Positions 31,416 through 39,740 of a DNA stretch of 64,000 nucleotides are shown in pieces. The DNA comes from Tepidicella xavieri (GTDB lineage: Bacteria > Pseudomonadota > Gammaproteobacteria > Burkholderiales > Burkholderiaceae_C), in NCBI RefSeq assembly GCF_004363315.1, contig NZ_SNYL01000005.1, positions 1 to 64,000 on the forward strand, in the 5' to 3' direction. A program made the translations under genes and the position numbers. A model generated the notes under the pieces. It was not told the origin of the DNA and made no database searches. It saw only the letters and a program-made list of their open reading frames with translations. The stretch's first letter is position 1, and every line of letters begins with the position of its first letter.

Positions 31416-32597
31416 TCATTGCTGCCACCGCCGGACCTGCTGCGCTGCCTGCGCACGCGCCTCGGCGTCCAGCGCCATCAGGTCTTCCAGACCATCGAGC
31501 TTTGGAGGGCGCAGTCGGCTCAAAGTTGCCTCATTGACGGCGTGAATGCGGTCAAAGCGCAAGCGTCCCTCCAGAAACGCCTCCACCGCCACCTCGTTGG
31601 CGGCATTGAGCACGGCCGTGGCACCGGGCGCCTCGCCCAGCGCCTGCCAGGCCAGGAACAGGCCGGGAAAGCGCGCGCGCTCCGGGGCCTCGAACGTCAG
31701 CGCCCCCAAGGTCCGGAAATCGAGCGGCTCGGCGCCGGAGGCCATACGGTCTGGCCAGCTCAGCCCGTAGGCAATGGGCACCCGCATGTCGGGCGTGCCC
31801 AGTTGCGCCACCACGGAGCGGTCGCGGTATTGCACCATCGAATGGATGACGCTTTGCGGATGGATCACCACCTCGATGCATTCGGGCGCGAAGCCAAACA
31901 GGTAATGCGCCTCGATGACCTCCAGCGCCTTGTTCATCATGGTGGCCGAATCCACGGAAATCTTGCGCCCCATCACCCAGTTGGGGTGCGCGCACGCTTG
32001 CTGCGGCGTCACGGCCGACAGGTGCTCAGGCGCCCAGGTGCGAAAGGGGCCGCCGGATGCGGTCAGAATCAGCTTTTCCACCCGATCTGGCCAGGTCTGG
32101 GCATCTTCGGGCAGCGACTGGAAAACGGCGGAGTGCTCGCTGTCGATGGGCAGCAATCGGCCGCCGCCTTGGTGGACGGCCCGCATGAACCAGTCGCCCC
32201 CGACCACCAGCGCTTCTTTATTGGCCAGCAGCAGTTTTTTGCCCGCGCGGGCAGCCGCGGCGCAAGGCGCCAGACCGGCAGCGCCCACGATGGCGGCCAT
32301 CACAGCGTCCACCTCGGGGGCGGTGGCCACGTCGCACAAAGCCTGCGGCCCGCTCAACACTTCGGTCTCCTGGACCCCGAGGGCATGGAGCGCCTCGCGT
32401 AAGGCCTGCTCGTGGGCCGGGCCAATCACCGCATAGCGGGGCCGGAATTGCCGACACTGCCGTGCCAGCACATCCACTTGGCGCGAGGCCGTCAGCGCAA
32501 ACACGCGAAACCGCTGTGGATGGCGAGCCACCACATCCAGCGTGTTGGTACCGATGGAGCCGGTGGACCCCAGCACGGTCAGCCACTGCACAGTCAT
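31416..32597 (-). CDS. dxr: 1-deoxy-D-xylulose 5-phosphate reductoisomerase
   Basis: Dxr converts DXP to methylerythritol phosphate with NADPH, committing carbon to the MEP isoprenoid pathway. The 393 residues contain the NADPH loop LGSTGSIGTNTLDVV at the N-terminus, LLANKEALVVGG and SEHSAVFQSL, and the metal/substrate segment ASGGPFRTW. NWVMGRKISVDSATMMNKALEVIEAHYLF is also present; these are all family hallmarks. It starts ten bases after cdsA. IspG, later in the same pathway, is at 62501-63778. Confidence 0.97.
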   Translation of the reverse strand: MTVQWLTVLGSTGSIGTNTLDVVARHPQRFRVFALTASRQVDVLARQCRQFRPRYAVIGPAHEQALREALHALGVQETEVLSGPQALCDVATAPEVDAVMAAIVGAAGLAPCAAAARAGKKLLLANKEALVVGGDWFMRAVHQGGGRLLPIDSEHSAVFQSLPEDAQTWPDRVEKLILTASGGPFRTWAPEHLSAVTPQQACAHPNWVMGRKISVDSATMMNKALEVIEAHYLFGFAPECIEVVIHPQSVIHSMVQYRDRSVVAQLGTPDMRVPIAYGLSWPDRMASGAEPLDFRTLGALTFEAPERARFPGLFLAWQALGEAPGATAVLNAANEVAVEAFLEGRLRFDRIHAVNEATLSRLRPPKLDGLEDLMALDAEARAQAAQQVRRWQQ

Positions 32598-32607
32598 CCC
32601 CAGATCC

Positions 32608-33435
32608 TCAAGCCGTCACGACCCACATGGCCAAGGGCAACACGGGAAGCAAAGCATCCACCCGGTCGAGCACGCCGCCATGCCCGGGCAGCAACCGGCT
32701 GGAATCCTTCGCGCCGGCGCTGCGCTTGACCAGGGACTCCACCAAATCCCCCACCACGCTCATCGCCACCAGCAGCACCAACAACACCGGGGCCAGCACC
32801 GGCCCCCAGCGCCACAAGGCCGTATAGAGGTGGGCCGGCCCATCGGCCGGGGCCAACGCCAGCCAGGCCACAGCCAGAAGCAGCACCCCCACCGCGCCGC
32901 TGTATGCGCCTTCCCAGCTCTTGCCCGGGCTGATGGCCGGCGCCAGCTTGCGGCGCCCGAAGGCTTTGCCGCCGAAATACGCCGCGATGTCGGCCACCCA
33001 AACCAGCAGCAGTATGCTCAGCAGCATGGCCACACCAGCCACCCGCGCCTGAGCCATCGCCCACCAGGCCACGCCAATCAGCACCCAGCCCAGCCCCAGG
33101 CGCAAGGCGCGCGGCACCTGCGGCCAGCCTGCCACACCACGGTACAGCAACCACGGTGCCAGCAGCAGCCACAGCCCGGCTGCCCAGGGCCACAGCCAGC
33201 GGCTGTCGGCATCCAGCCCAAAATGCCACCAGATCAGCGCCAGCACGCCGCCCAGCAACGCACCGGCCACACGCGCTTGTCCCTCGGCGCAGCCATTGAG
33301 CCGCCCCCATTCCCAGCCCGCGCCCACGATCAACAGCAGCGTCAGGGCGCAAAACGGCTCGGGCGAAGGATAGAACAGCGCCGGCAGCAACAGCGCCAGC
33401 AGCACCACGGCGGTGATCACACGTTGCTTGAGCAT
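32608..33435 (-). CDS. cdsA: Phosphatidate cytidylyltransferase (CDP-diacylglycerol synthase)
   Basis: CdsA is an inner-membrane enzyme making CDP-diacylglycerol from phosphatidate and CTP for all phospholipids. The 275 residues form about eight membrane helices, with the C-terminal signature KRSAGAKDSSRLLPGHGGVLDRVDALLPVLPL and the metal-binding Asp residues in it. VADIAAYFGGKAFGRRKLAPAISPGKSWEGA is also typical. The ATG at 33435 opens with MLKQRVITAVVL, a usual N-terminus; the longer frame overlaps uppS. It sits ten bases after uppS. Confidence 0.94.
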   Translation of the reverse strand: MLKQRVITAVVLLALLLPALFYPSPEPFCALTLLLIVGAGWEWGRLNGCAEGQARVAGALLGGVLALIWWHFGLDADSRWLWPWAAGLWLLLAPWLLYRGVAGWPQVPRALRLGLGWVLIGVAWWAMAQARVAGVAMLLSILLLVWVADIAAYFGGKAFGRRKLAPAISPGKSWEGAYSGAVGVLLLAVAWLALAPADGPAHLYTALWRWGPVLAPVLLVLLVAMSVVGDLVESLVKRSAGAKDSSRLLPGHGGVLDRVDALLPVLPLAMWVVTA

Positions 33436-33445
33436 CGCCGCGGCC

Positions 33446-34180
33446 TCAGACCGTCTCCTGGCGGGCAGACGCCACCTGTTCGGCCGTGCGCCCAAACCGC
33501 CGCTGGCGACGGGCATAGTCATCCAGCGCCTGAAAGTAGGCCTCGCGACTGAAGGCTGGCCACAGCGCGTCGGAAAAATACAGTTCGCTGTAGGCCATCT
33601 GCCAGATCAGGAAGTTGCTGATGCGCTGCTCGCAACCGGTGCGAATGACCAGATCGGGGTCGGGCACATGCGCCAGCACCAGCGAGGCCGACAGCGACGC
33701 CTCGGTGATCGGCTCGCCACGCTGCGCCAGCGCCTGCGCCGCCTGCACGATGTCCCAGCGGCCACCGTAGTTGAAGCAGACATTGAGCACCAGCCGGTCG
33801 TTGCTGGCGGTCTGGGCCTCGGCGGCCTCCAGGCTGCGCCGCAAGGTGGCCGCCAGCGCCTGCCGGTCGCCAGGAAAGTGCAGCCGCACCCCTGCCCGCA
33901 GCAATTCGGGCACTTCCCGGTCCAAAGCCCGGGCCAGCAGCCCCATCAGCCCCGAGACCTCATCGGCCGGCCGACGCCAGTTCTCCGAGGAAAAGGCAAA
34001 AACCGTCAGCACGCGCACGCCGGCTTCGATGCTCCAACGCACGACTTCGCGCAGCTTGTCCAGCCCTTGCCGGTGGCCGGCCAGCCGCGGCAGCATTCGC
34101 TGCTGCGCCCAGCGACCGTTGCCATCCATGACGATGGCCACATGGTGAGGCACCGAATCGGTGCGGGAATCGACACCCAT
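33446..34180 (-). CDS. uppS: Undecaprenyl diphosphate synthase (cis-prenyltransferase)
   Basis: UppS condenses eight isopentenyl diphosphates onto farnesyl diphosphate to give the C55 lipid carrier for peptidoglycan and O-antigen. The 244 residues have HVAIVMDGNGRWAQQR with catalytic Asp19, GHRQGLDKLREVVRW, FAFSSENWRRP, and the C-terminal DPDLVIRTGCEQRISNFLIWQMAYSELYF signature. The start is the ATG at 34180, 25 bases after frr. Confidence 0.96.
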   Translation of the reverse strand: MGVDSRTDSVPHHVAIVMDGNGRWAQQRMLPRLAGHRQGLDKLREVVRWSIEAGVRVLTVFAFSSENWRRPADEVSGLMGLLARALDREVPELLRAGVRLHFPGDRQALAATLRRSLEAAEAQTASNDRLVLNVCFNYGGRWDIVQAAQALAQRGEPITEASLSASLVLAHVPDPDLVIRTGCEQRISNFLIWQMAYSELYFSDALWPAFSREAYFQALDDYARRQRRFGRTAEQVASARQETV

Positions 34181-34205
34181 GAAACGGACCACGCCGACCT
34201 GTCGG

Positions 34206-34766
34206 TCAGATGGCCATGATGTCCTGCTCTTTGGCCGCGACGATCTTGTCCACTTCGGCAATCATGCGGTCGGTCAGCTTTTGAATGTCGTCCTGGGCGC
34301 GGCGCTCATCGTCTTCGGACGCCAACTTGTCCTTGACCAGCTTCTTGACCTGCTCGTTGGCGTCGCGGCGCAGGTTGCGGATCGCGATTTTGGCCTGCTC
34401 GCCCTCGTTCTTGACCACCTTGGTCAGTTCGCGGCGGCGCTCCTCGGTCATGGGCGGAATCGGCACCCGGATCAAATCGCCCTGGGACGCGGGATTCAGC
34501 CCCAGGTCCGATTCGCGGATGGCTTTCTCGATTTTGGCACCCATGCCTTTTTCCCACGGCGCCACGCCGATGGTGCGGGCATCCAGCAGCGACAGATTGG
34601 CCACTTGCGACAGGGGCAGCATGGACCCGTAGTACTCCACGTGCACGGTATCCAGCAAAGCCGGGTTGGCGCGCCCGGTGCGCACCTTGGCCAGATTGGC
34701 CTTGAGCGCCTCCAGCGAGGCATTCATCTTGTGTTCGGCGTTTTTCTTGATGTCTGGAATCTGCAT
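34206..34766 (-). CDS. frr: Ribosome recycling factor
   Basis: RRF splits post-termination ribosomes together with EF-G. The 186 residues have the exact family length and the three-helix-bundle text: [32 protein letters not shown] at the start, [29 protein letters not shown] in the head domain, and [33 protein letters not shown] near the end. An AAGAGG-like site precedes the ATG at 34766. It lies 82 bases after pyrH. Confidence 0.97.
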   Translation of the reverse strand: MQIPDIKKNAEHKMNASLEALKANLAKVRTGRANPALLDTVHVEYYGSMLPLSQVANLSLLDARTIGVAPWEKGMGAKIEKAIRESDLGLNPASQGDLIRVPIPPMTEERRRELTKVVKNEGEQAKIAIRNLRRDANEQVKKLVKDKLASEDDERRAQDDIQKLTDRMIAEVDKIVAAKEQDIMAI

Positions 34767-34848
34767 GGTCTCAACCTCTTGGCAGCGCCGCACGGCACGG
34801 GCGCTGCGGCTTGTTCGGGGCAACCCCTGAGCATACACCGTGTGAAGC

Positions 34849-35559
34849 TCAGACGTGCACCAGCGTCCCTTCGTCCTCACCCATCACCACGCGGCGCAGC
34901 GCCCCGGGCTTGAAGATGCTGAACACGCGAACCGGCAGGTTCTGGTCGCGGCACAGGGCAAAGGCGGTGGCGTCCATCACCTGGAGCTGCCGGGCCATGG
35001 CCTCGTCGAAGCTGATGGACTGATAGCGCTTGGCGCTGGCATCCTTCTTCGGATCGGCGGTATACACCCCATCGACCTTGGTGGCCTTGAGCACGATTTC
35101 GGCGCCAATCTCTGCACCACGCAGCGCAGCGGCCGTGTCGGTGGTGAAGAAGGGATTGCCGGTGCCGGCCGCGAAAATCACCACCTTGCCCTCCTCCAGA
35201 TATTGCAGGGCCTTGGGGCGCACGTAAGGCTCGACCACCTGCTCGATGGCAATCGCCGACATGACCCGGGCCGTGACCCCGGCGCGCTCCATCGCATCGC
35301 CCAGCGCCAGCGAGTTCATGACGGTGGCCAACATGCCCATGTAGTCGGCCGTGGCCCGATCCATGCCGACCGAACCACCCGCCACGCCGCGGAAGATGTT
35401 GCCGCCACCAATGACGATCGCCACCTGCACCCCGAGGCGCGTGACCTCCGCCACTTCCTCGACGATGCGCACGATGGTGGCGCGGTTGATGCCGAAAGCG
35501 TCGTCGCCCATCAGGGCTTCGCCGGAGAGTTTCAAGAGGATGCGTTGGTGGGCTGGCAT
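34849..35559 (-). CDS. pyrH: Uridylate kinase (UMP kinase)
   Basis: PyrH is a hexameric bacterial UMP kinase of the amino-acid kinase fold, making UDP from UMP and ATP. The 236 residues have [46 protein letters not shown], and [23 protein letters not shown], all conserved. Carbamoyl phosphate from CarAB in this window feeds the same pyrimidine pathway. A tight hairpin lies upstream in the gap after tsf. Confidence 0.97.
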   Translation of the reverse strand: MPAHQRILLKLSGEALMGDDAFGINRATIVRIVEEVAEVTRLGVQVAIVIGGGNIFRGVAGGSVGMDRATADYMGMLATVMNSLALGDAMERAGVTARVMSAIAIEQVVEPYVRPKALQYLEEGKVVIFAAGTGNPFFTTDTAAALRGAEIGAEIVLKATKVDGVYTADPKKDASAKRYQSISFDEAMARQLQVMDATAFALCRDQNLPVRVFSIFKPGALRRVVMGEDEGTLVHV

Positions 35560-35611
35560 AAGCGGGGCGTGCGGTGTGTGGTGCGGTGATTGTAGGGGCT
35601 TGGGTGTGACA

Positions 35612-35639
35612 ACGGCCGACCCTCTGCAGGGCCGGCCGT
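35612..35639. repeat. Perfect-stem hairpin between tsf and pyrH
   Basis: ACGGCCG then, after one mismatch, CCCT pairs with AGGG, mismatch, CGGCCGT around a CTGC loop: 11 of 12 pairs. There is no U-run on the minus strand after it. In the operon mRNA it would be a stable structure 50 to 80 bases before pyrH, perhaps a processing or stability element. Confidence 0.6.
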
Positions 35640-35699
35640 GTCCATGTGGGCCAACGTCAGGGCCCGCGCCGATGGTCGGCACAGACCCCACGCGGGCGA

Positions 35700-36596
35700 T
35701 CAGGCGCTCTTGGCCGCGGCCACCTGGGCAGCCACTTCGGCGGCGAAGTCGTCCTGCTTCTTCTCGATGCCTTCGCCCACCACGTAGAGCGTGAAGCCCT
35801 TGACGGTGGTGTTGGCCGATTTCAGATAGGCGCCCACGGTCTGCTTGCCGTCGGCGGCCTTGACGAACACCTGATCCAGCAGCGCAACCTCTTTGAGGTA
35901 TTTCTGCACGGAGCCTTCCACCATCTTGGCCACGATGTCGGCCGGCTTGCCGGACTCGGCGGCTTTCTGCTCGGCCACGGAACGCTCCTTGGCAATCAGG
36001 TCGGCCGGCACGTCGGCGCCCGAGAGGGCCACGGGCTTCATGGCGGCGATGTGCATCGCGGTGTCTTTGGCGGCCGCAGCGTCACCGTCGAACTCCACCA
36101 TCACGCCGATGCGCACGCCATGCAGGTAAGCCGCCAGTTGGCCACCGCCACTGTAGCGCTTGAAGCGGCGAATGGTCATGTTTTCGCCGATCTTGCCGAT
36201 CAGGCCCTTGCGCACCTCTTCCACGGTGGGACCAAAGCCTTCCATGGACAGGGGCAGCTCGGACAGCGCGGCCACGTCGGCCGGGTTGTGCTTGACGATC
36301 AGCGAGGCCACCTGGTTGCAGAAAGCCAGGAACAGATCGTTTTTGGACACAAAGTCGGTTTCGCAGTTGACTTCCACCAGCGCGCCGGTGTTGCCTTCGA
36401 TGCAGGACGCGACCACGCCTTCGGCGGTGATGCGGCTGGCGGCCTTGCCGGCTTTGTTGCCCAGCTTGACGCGCAGGATCTCCTCGGCTTTTTCCATGTT
36501 GCCTTCGGCCTCGGTCAGGGCCTTCTTGCACTCCATCATGGGGGCGTCGGTCTTGGCGCGCAGTTCGGCGACCATGCTTGCGGTGATTGCAGCCAT
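35700..36596 (-). CDS. tsf: Elongation factor Ts
   Basis: EF-Ts exchanges GDP for GTP on EF-Tu. The 298 residues have the N-terminal UBA-like domain ([34 protein letters not shown]) and the EF-Tu-contacting TDFVSKN segment ([20 protein letters not shown]). The C-terminal dimerisation part ends [11 protein letters not shown]. The start is the ATG at 36596 with GGAG nine bases upstream; the frame extends further, into rpsB, without support. It is 106 bases after rpsB, with a terminator-like hairpin between. Confidence 0.97.
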   Translation of the reverse strand: MAAITASMVAELRAKTDAPMMECKKALTEAEGNMEKAEEILRVKLGNKAGKAASRITAEGVVASCIEGNTGALVEVNCETDFVSKNDLFLAFCNQVASLIVKHNPADVAALSELPLSMEGFGPTVEEVRKGLIGKIGENMTIRRFKRYSGGGQLAAYLHGVRIGVMVEFDGDAAAAKDTAMHIAAMKPVALSGADVPADLIAKERSVAEQKAAESGKPADIVAKMVEGSVQKYLKEVALLDQVFVKAADGKQTVGAYLKSANTTVKGFTLYVVGEGIEKKQDDFAAEVAAQVAAAKSA

Positions 36597-36657
36597 TGTG
36601 TTCTCCAGTTCAGGCCCCTGGGGGCCAGATTGCGATGTCTTGATGAAAGCCCGGTGA

Positions 36658-36681
36658 CAAAAAAGGGGCTCAGCGCCCCTT
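36658..36681 (-). terminator. Terminator/attenuator between rpsB and tsf
   Basis: On the minus strand AAGGGGC pairs with GCCCCTT around a 5-base loop and is followed by a run of six T. It lies 22 bases after the rpsB stop. Partial termination here would make more rpsB than tsf-and-downstream mRNA. Confidence 0.7.
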
Positions 36682-36702
36682 GTGAACCACGGGCAGCCAG
36701 CC

Positions 36703-37452
36703 TCAGGCGGGGTCCTTGACCTCGACGAACTCGTCGGCGGCAGCGGTCTGCGCGGCTTGCACCACGTTGTTGACGGCGTTGGCGCGGCCTTCCAGGATGG
36801 CGTCGGCAATGCCGCGGGCGTACAGCGCCACGGCTTTGGCCGAGTCATCGTTGCCAGGGATGACATAGTCGATGCCAACGGGCGAGTGGTTGGTATCCAC
36901 CACACCGATCAGGGGAATGCCCAGCTTCTGCGCCTCGGCGACGGCAATCTTGTGGTAGCCCACATCGATCACGAAAATGGCATCCGGCAAGGCGTTCATG
37001 TCTTGAATGCCGCCGATGTCCTTCTCCAGCTTTTCGAGCTGGCGGTTGAAGTTGAGCTGCTCCTTCTTGGACATGTTCTCCAGGCCGGCTTCTTTTTGGG
37101 CCTGCATGTCTTTGAGGCGCTTGATAGAGGTCTTGACGGTCTTGAAATTGGTCAGCATGCCGCCGAGCCAGCGCTGCTCGACATAAGGCACGCCAGCGCG
37201 ACGGGCCTCCTGCGCCACGATGTCACGCGACTGGCGCTTGGTGCCCACCATCAGCACGGTGCCGCCATTGGCCGTCAACTGGCGCACGAATTTGCAAGCC
37301 TCCTCGAACATCGGGAGGGTTTTTTCCAGATTGACGATGTGAATCTTGTTGCGATGACCGAAGATGTAGGGGGCCATCTTGGGGTTCCAGAAGCGGGTCT
37401 GGTGACCGAAGTGGACACCGGCTTCCAGCATTTCGCGCATGGAAATGGACAT
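36703..37452 (-). CDS. rpsB: 30S ribosomal protein S2
   Basis: S2 binds the small subunit near S1 and is needed for translation initiation. The 249 residues contain [32 protein letters not shown] at the start, [17 protein letters not shown], and [33 protein letters not shown], all conserved. The ATG at 37452 is seven bases after GGAAAG; an in-frame start at 37467 is too close to that site. It heads the superoperon, with an extended -10 about 150 bases upstream. Confidence 0.97.
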   Translation of the reverse strand: MSISMREMLEAGVHFGHQTRFWNPKMAPYIFGHRNKIHIVNLEKTLPMFEEACKFVRQLTANGGTVLMVGTKRQSRDIVAQEARRAGVPYVEQRWLGGMLTNFKTVKTSIKRLKDMQAQKEAGLENMSKKEQLNFNRQLEKLEKDIGGIQDMNALPDAIFVIDVGYHKIAVAEAQKLGIPLIGVVDTNHSPVGIDYVIPGNDDSAKAVALYARGIADAILEGRANAVNNVVQAAQTAAADEFVEVKDPA

Positions 37453-37600
37453 GGTATTGCTTTCCAAAGGTTAGGGCTTAAATCCAGCCCAGATTGCCGC
37501 CACAATGCATGCACTGGCGCCAACACCCGGACGGACTGGTTTGCGATTTTTTGTTTGGCCAGCCGCCCGACCCGAAGCCAGCCGACGGCAAAACCTAAAA

Positions 37601-37609
37601 ATTATAGCA
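37601..37609 (-). promoter_or_regulatory. rpsB: Extended -10 promoter (TGCTATAAT) for rpsB
   Basis: The minus strand reads GGTGCTATAATTTTTAGG, a perfect TATAAT with the TG extension one base upstream. It predicts an rpsB leader of about 140 bases (37594 to 37453). The -35 region is poor, as common for extended -10 promoters. The element touches the start region of the divergent nnr gene. Confidence 0.65.
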
Positions 37610-37612
37610 CCC

Positions 37613-39244
37613 ATGTCATTGCGACGCATCGCCCACCAGCCCTCACCTCACGCGCCGCTGCACGACGTTGCCGCCACGCGTGCCTGGGAAGCCCGGGCGC
37701 AAGACAGGCTGCCCCCACATGCCTTGATGCAGCGGGCCGGCGAAGCCGTCTATCGACTGGGCGCGGCCATCGCGCCGCATGCGCGGCGGGTCTGGGTGGT
37801 GTGCGGGGGCGGCAACAACGGGGGCGATGGCCTGCTGGCCGCCGTGCGATGGCAGCAGCGCTTGCAGCCCATCGGCGGCGAAGTCGCCGTGACCTGGCTG
37901 GGCAGCGAAGACCGCCTGCCACCCGATGCCCGCCACGCACTGGGCGTGGCCCGCGGCAGCGGCCTGCGCTGGACGGACGAGCCGCCGCCACAAACCGATC
38001 TGGCCATCGATGCGCTGTTTGGCATCGGCCTGCGCCGCCCCCCCCATGGCGAGGCGCTGCGCTGGATCGCGCATTTGCAGGAGCGATCCGGCCCCGTGCT
38101 CTGCGTCGATCTGCCCAGCGGGCTGGACGCCGACCGGGGCGAATGGCTGGCCCCGACCCCGCTACAAGCCAACCCGCAGCGGCACACGCTGGCACTGCTC
38201 ACCCTCAAGCCCGGCCTGTTCACCGGCCAAGGGCGTGAGGCCGCCGGGCACCTGTGGTTCGACGATCTGGACACCTCCTTGCCCGACGCCGAAGCGCCCC
38301 CACCCGCCGCCTGGCTGCATGGTCAGACGGTCCTGGCCGAGGCTCCCCGGCGCTGGCAGCACGGCGCGCATAAAGGCCGGCACGGGAACCTGCTCATCGT
38401 GGGCGGGCAGTTGCCCGATGCGCGTCAACCCGGCATGACCGGCGCCGCAGTGCTGGCCGCTCGCGCGGGCTTGCACGCGGGCGCCGGGCGGGTATATGTC
38501 GGGCTGCTGCCCGGGCCGGATGCCACGGGCGCGGCATGGCCCGCTTTCGATCCCCTGCAACCAGAACTCATGCTGCGCAGCGCCACGCAGTTACGGGATC
38601 TCGCCCGGGAACCCGACAGCGTCAGCGTGTGCGGCTGCGGTGGCGGCCAAGCGCTGGCCGCCGTGTTGCCGGACTTGCTGACACACAGCCCCCGGCTCGT
38701 GCTGGATGCCGACGCCCTCAACGCCATCGCCCGCGAGCCACGGTGGCAGCAGGCGCTGGCCCGTCGCGCCGAAGCGGGCTTGCACACCGTGCTGACGCCA
38801 CATCCCCTGGAAGCGGCCCGTCTGCTGGGCACCGACACGATGCAGGTGCAACGCGACCGCCTCCGGGCCGCGCAGACACTCGCCGATACATGGCGCTGCG
38901 TGGTGGTGCTCAAAGGCTCGGGCAGCATCACCGCGGCACCGGGTCTGCCGCCGCGCATCAACGCCAGCGGCAACGGACTGCTGGCCACGGCCGGCACGGG
39001 TGACGTGCTGGCGGGCTTGATCGGGGCGCGGCTCTGCCTCGCGCCAACCCGTTCACCCATCGACCCGGCCGCGCTGCAAGCCCTGGTCGCCGATGCCGTC
39101 TATGCCCACGGGCGCGTGGCCGACACCTGGCCCGCCAACCGCCTCACCCTGTGCGCCGGTGACATGCCGGCCTGCCTCGGCCAAGGCGGATCAAGCGATC
39201 ACCAGCAGGCCGACCTGCAACAGAATGATGAGCACCAGCACTGA
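37613..39244 (+). CDS. nnr: Bifunctional NAD(P)H-hydrate epimerase / ADP-dependent dehydratase
   Basis: This enzyme repairs hydrated NADH and NADPH (NAD(P)HX): the N-terminal YjeF domain epimerises and the C-terminal ribokinase-like domain dehydrates. The 543 residues show VWVVCGGGNNGGDGLLAAV (about 61-79), LAIDALFGIGLRRPP and CVDLPSGLDAD in the first domain. In the second are KGRHGNLLIVGGQ, LDADALNAIA, TPHPLEAARLLG and SGNGLLATAGTGDVLAGLIGARL. The start at 37613 has no clear ribosome site and sits at the rpsB promoter. The last 18 codons overlap the convergent yggT gene, giving a Gln/His-rich tail that is probably not functional. Confidence 0.92.
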   Translation: MSLRRIAHQPSPHAPLHDVAATRAWEARAQDRLPPHALMQRAGEAVYRLGAAIAPHARRVWVVCGGGNNGGDGLLAAVRWQQRLQPIGGEVAVTWLGSEDRLPPDARHALGVARGSGLRWTDEPPPQTDLAIDALFGIGLRRPPHGEALRWIAHLQERSGPVLCVDLPSGLDADRGEWLAPTPLQANPQRHTLALLTLKPGLFTGQGREAAGHLWFDDLDTSLPDAEAPPPAAWLHGQTVLAEAPRRWQHGAHKGRHGNLLIVGGQLPDARQPGMTGAAVLAARAGLHAGAGRVYVGLLPGPDATGAAWPAFDPLQPELMLRSATQLRDLAREPDSVSVCGCGGGQALAAVLPDLLTHSPRLVLDADALNAIAREPRWQQALARRAEAGLHTVLTPHPLEAARLLGTDTMQVQRDRLRAAQTLADTWRCVVVLKGSGSITAAPGLPPRINASGNGLLATAGTGDVLAGLIGARLCLAPTRSPIDPAALQALVADAVYAHGRVADTWPANRLTLCAGDMPACLGQGGSSDHQQADLQQNDEHQH

Positions 39245-39739
39245 CAGATCCACCCCGCCCACCAAGGGAATGACGCGACGGATCGGCGCCAACACGGGAT
39301 CGAGCAGGCGCGACAGCACGTTCTGGATCGGTGAATGCGGCTGAATCCATGACAGCACGGCATAGACCAGGGCCAGCAGCATCAGGCCCTGCAACACCGT
39401 GCGAATCAGAAACATCACCGCCAGAAAGGGCACCGTGATCACGAAGCCCAGGTTCTGCACCCCAGCCAGATGCCCCCCAGAGAAAGCGTGGAGGATGGCC
39501 GAGTAAGCCAAGGCCAGCATCACCGCCGCCAGAAAGCTGCCCCAGTCGGTATTGGCCTGCGCCCAGGCACGGGGCAGCGTCTTGCGCAGGGGTTGGACGA
39601 TCCAGTCCGTGATGGCCATGACGAAGAGCCCGGGCTGCTGCGTCATGCGCATGCGGCGCGTGTTCATCCAGCCCCGGAGGAGCGCCGCGCCCACCAAGAA
39701 GAAAAACAGCGTATTGAGCAGAAACAGCAGAACATGCAT
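39191..39739 (-). CDS. YggT-family membrane protein
   Basis: This integral membrane protein of 182 residues has two copies of a YggT unit: helices at about 3-22 and 67-85 in the first half and 95-125 and 163-182 in the second. The linking sequences are WIVQPLRKTLPRA and LLDPVLAPIRRVIPLVGGVDLSVLVLIILLQ, the second being the family signature. The family has been linked to membrane or osmotic stress and cell division; the role is unproven. The ATG is one base after the rnr stop, so it is coupled to rnr. Its 3' end overlaps nnr by 54 bases tail-to-tail. Confidence 0.88.
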   Translation of the reverse strand: MHVLLFLLNTLFFFLVGAALLRGWMNTRRMRMTQQPGLFVMAITDWIVQPLRKTLPRAWAQANTDWGSFLAAVMLALAYSAILHAFSGGHLAGVQNLGFVITVPFLAVMFLIRTVLQGLMLLALVYAVLSWIQPHSPIQNVLSRLLDPVLAPIRRVIPLVGGVDLSVLVLIILLQVGLLVIA

Positions 39740-39740
39740 C

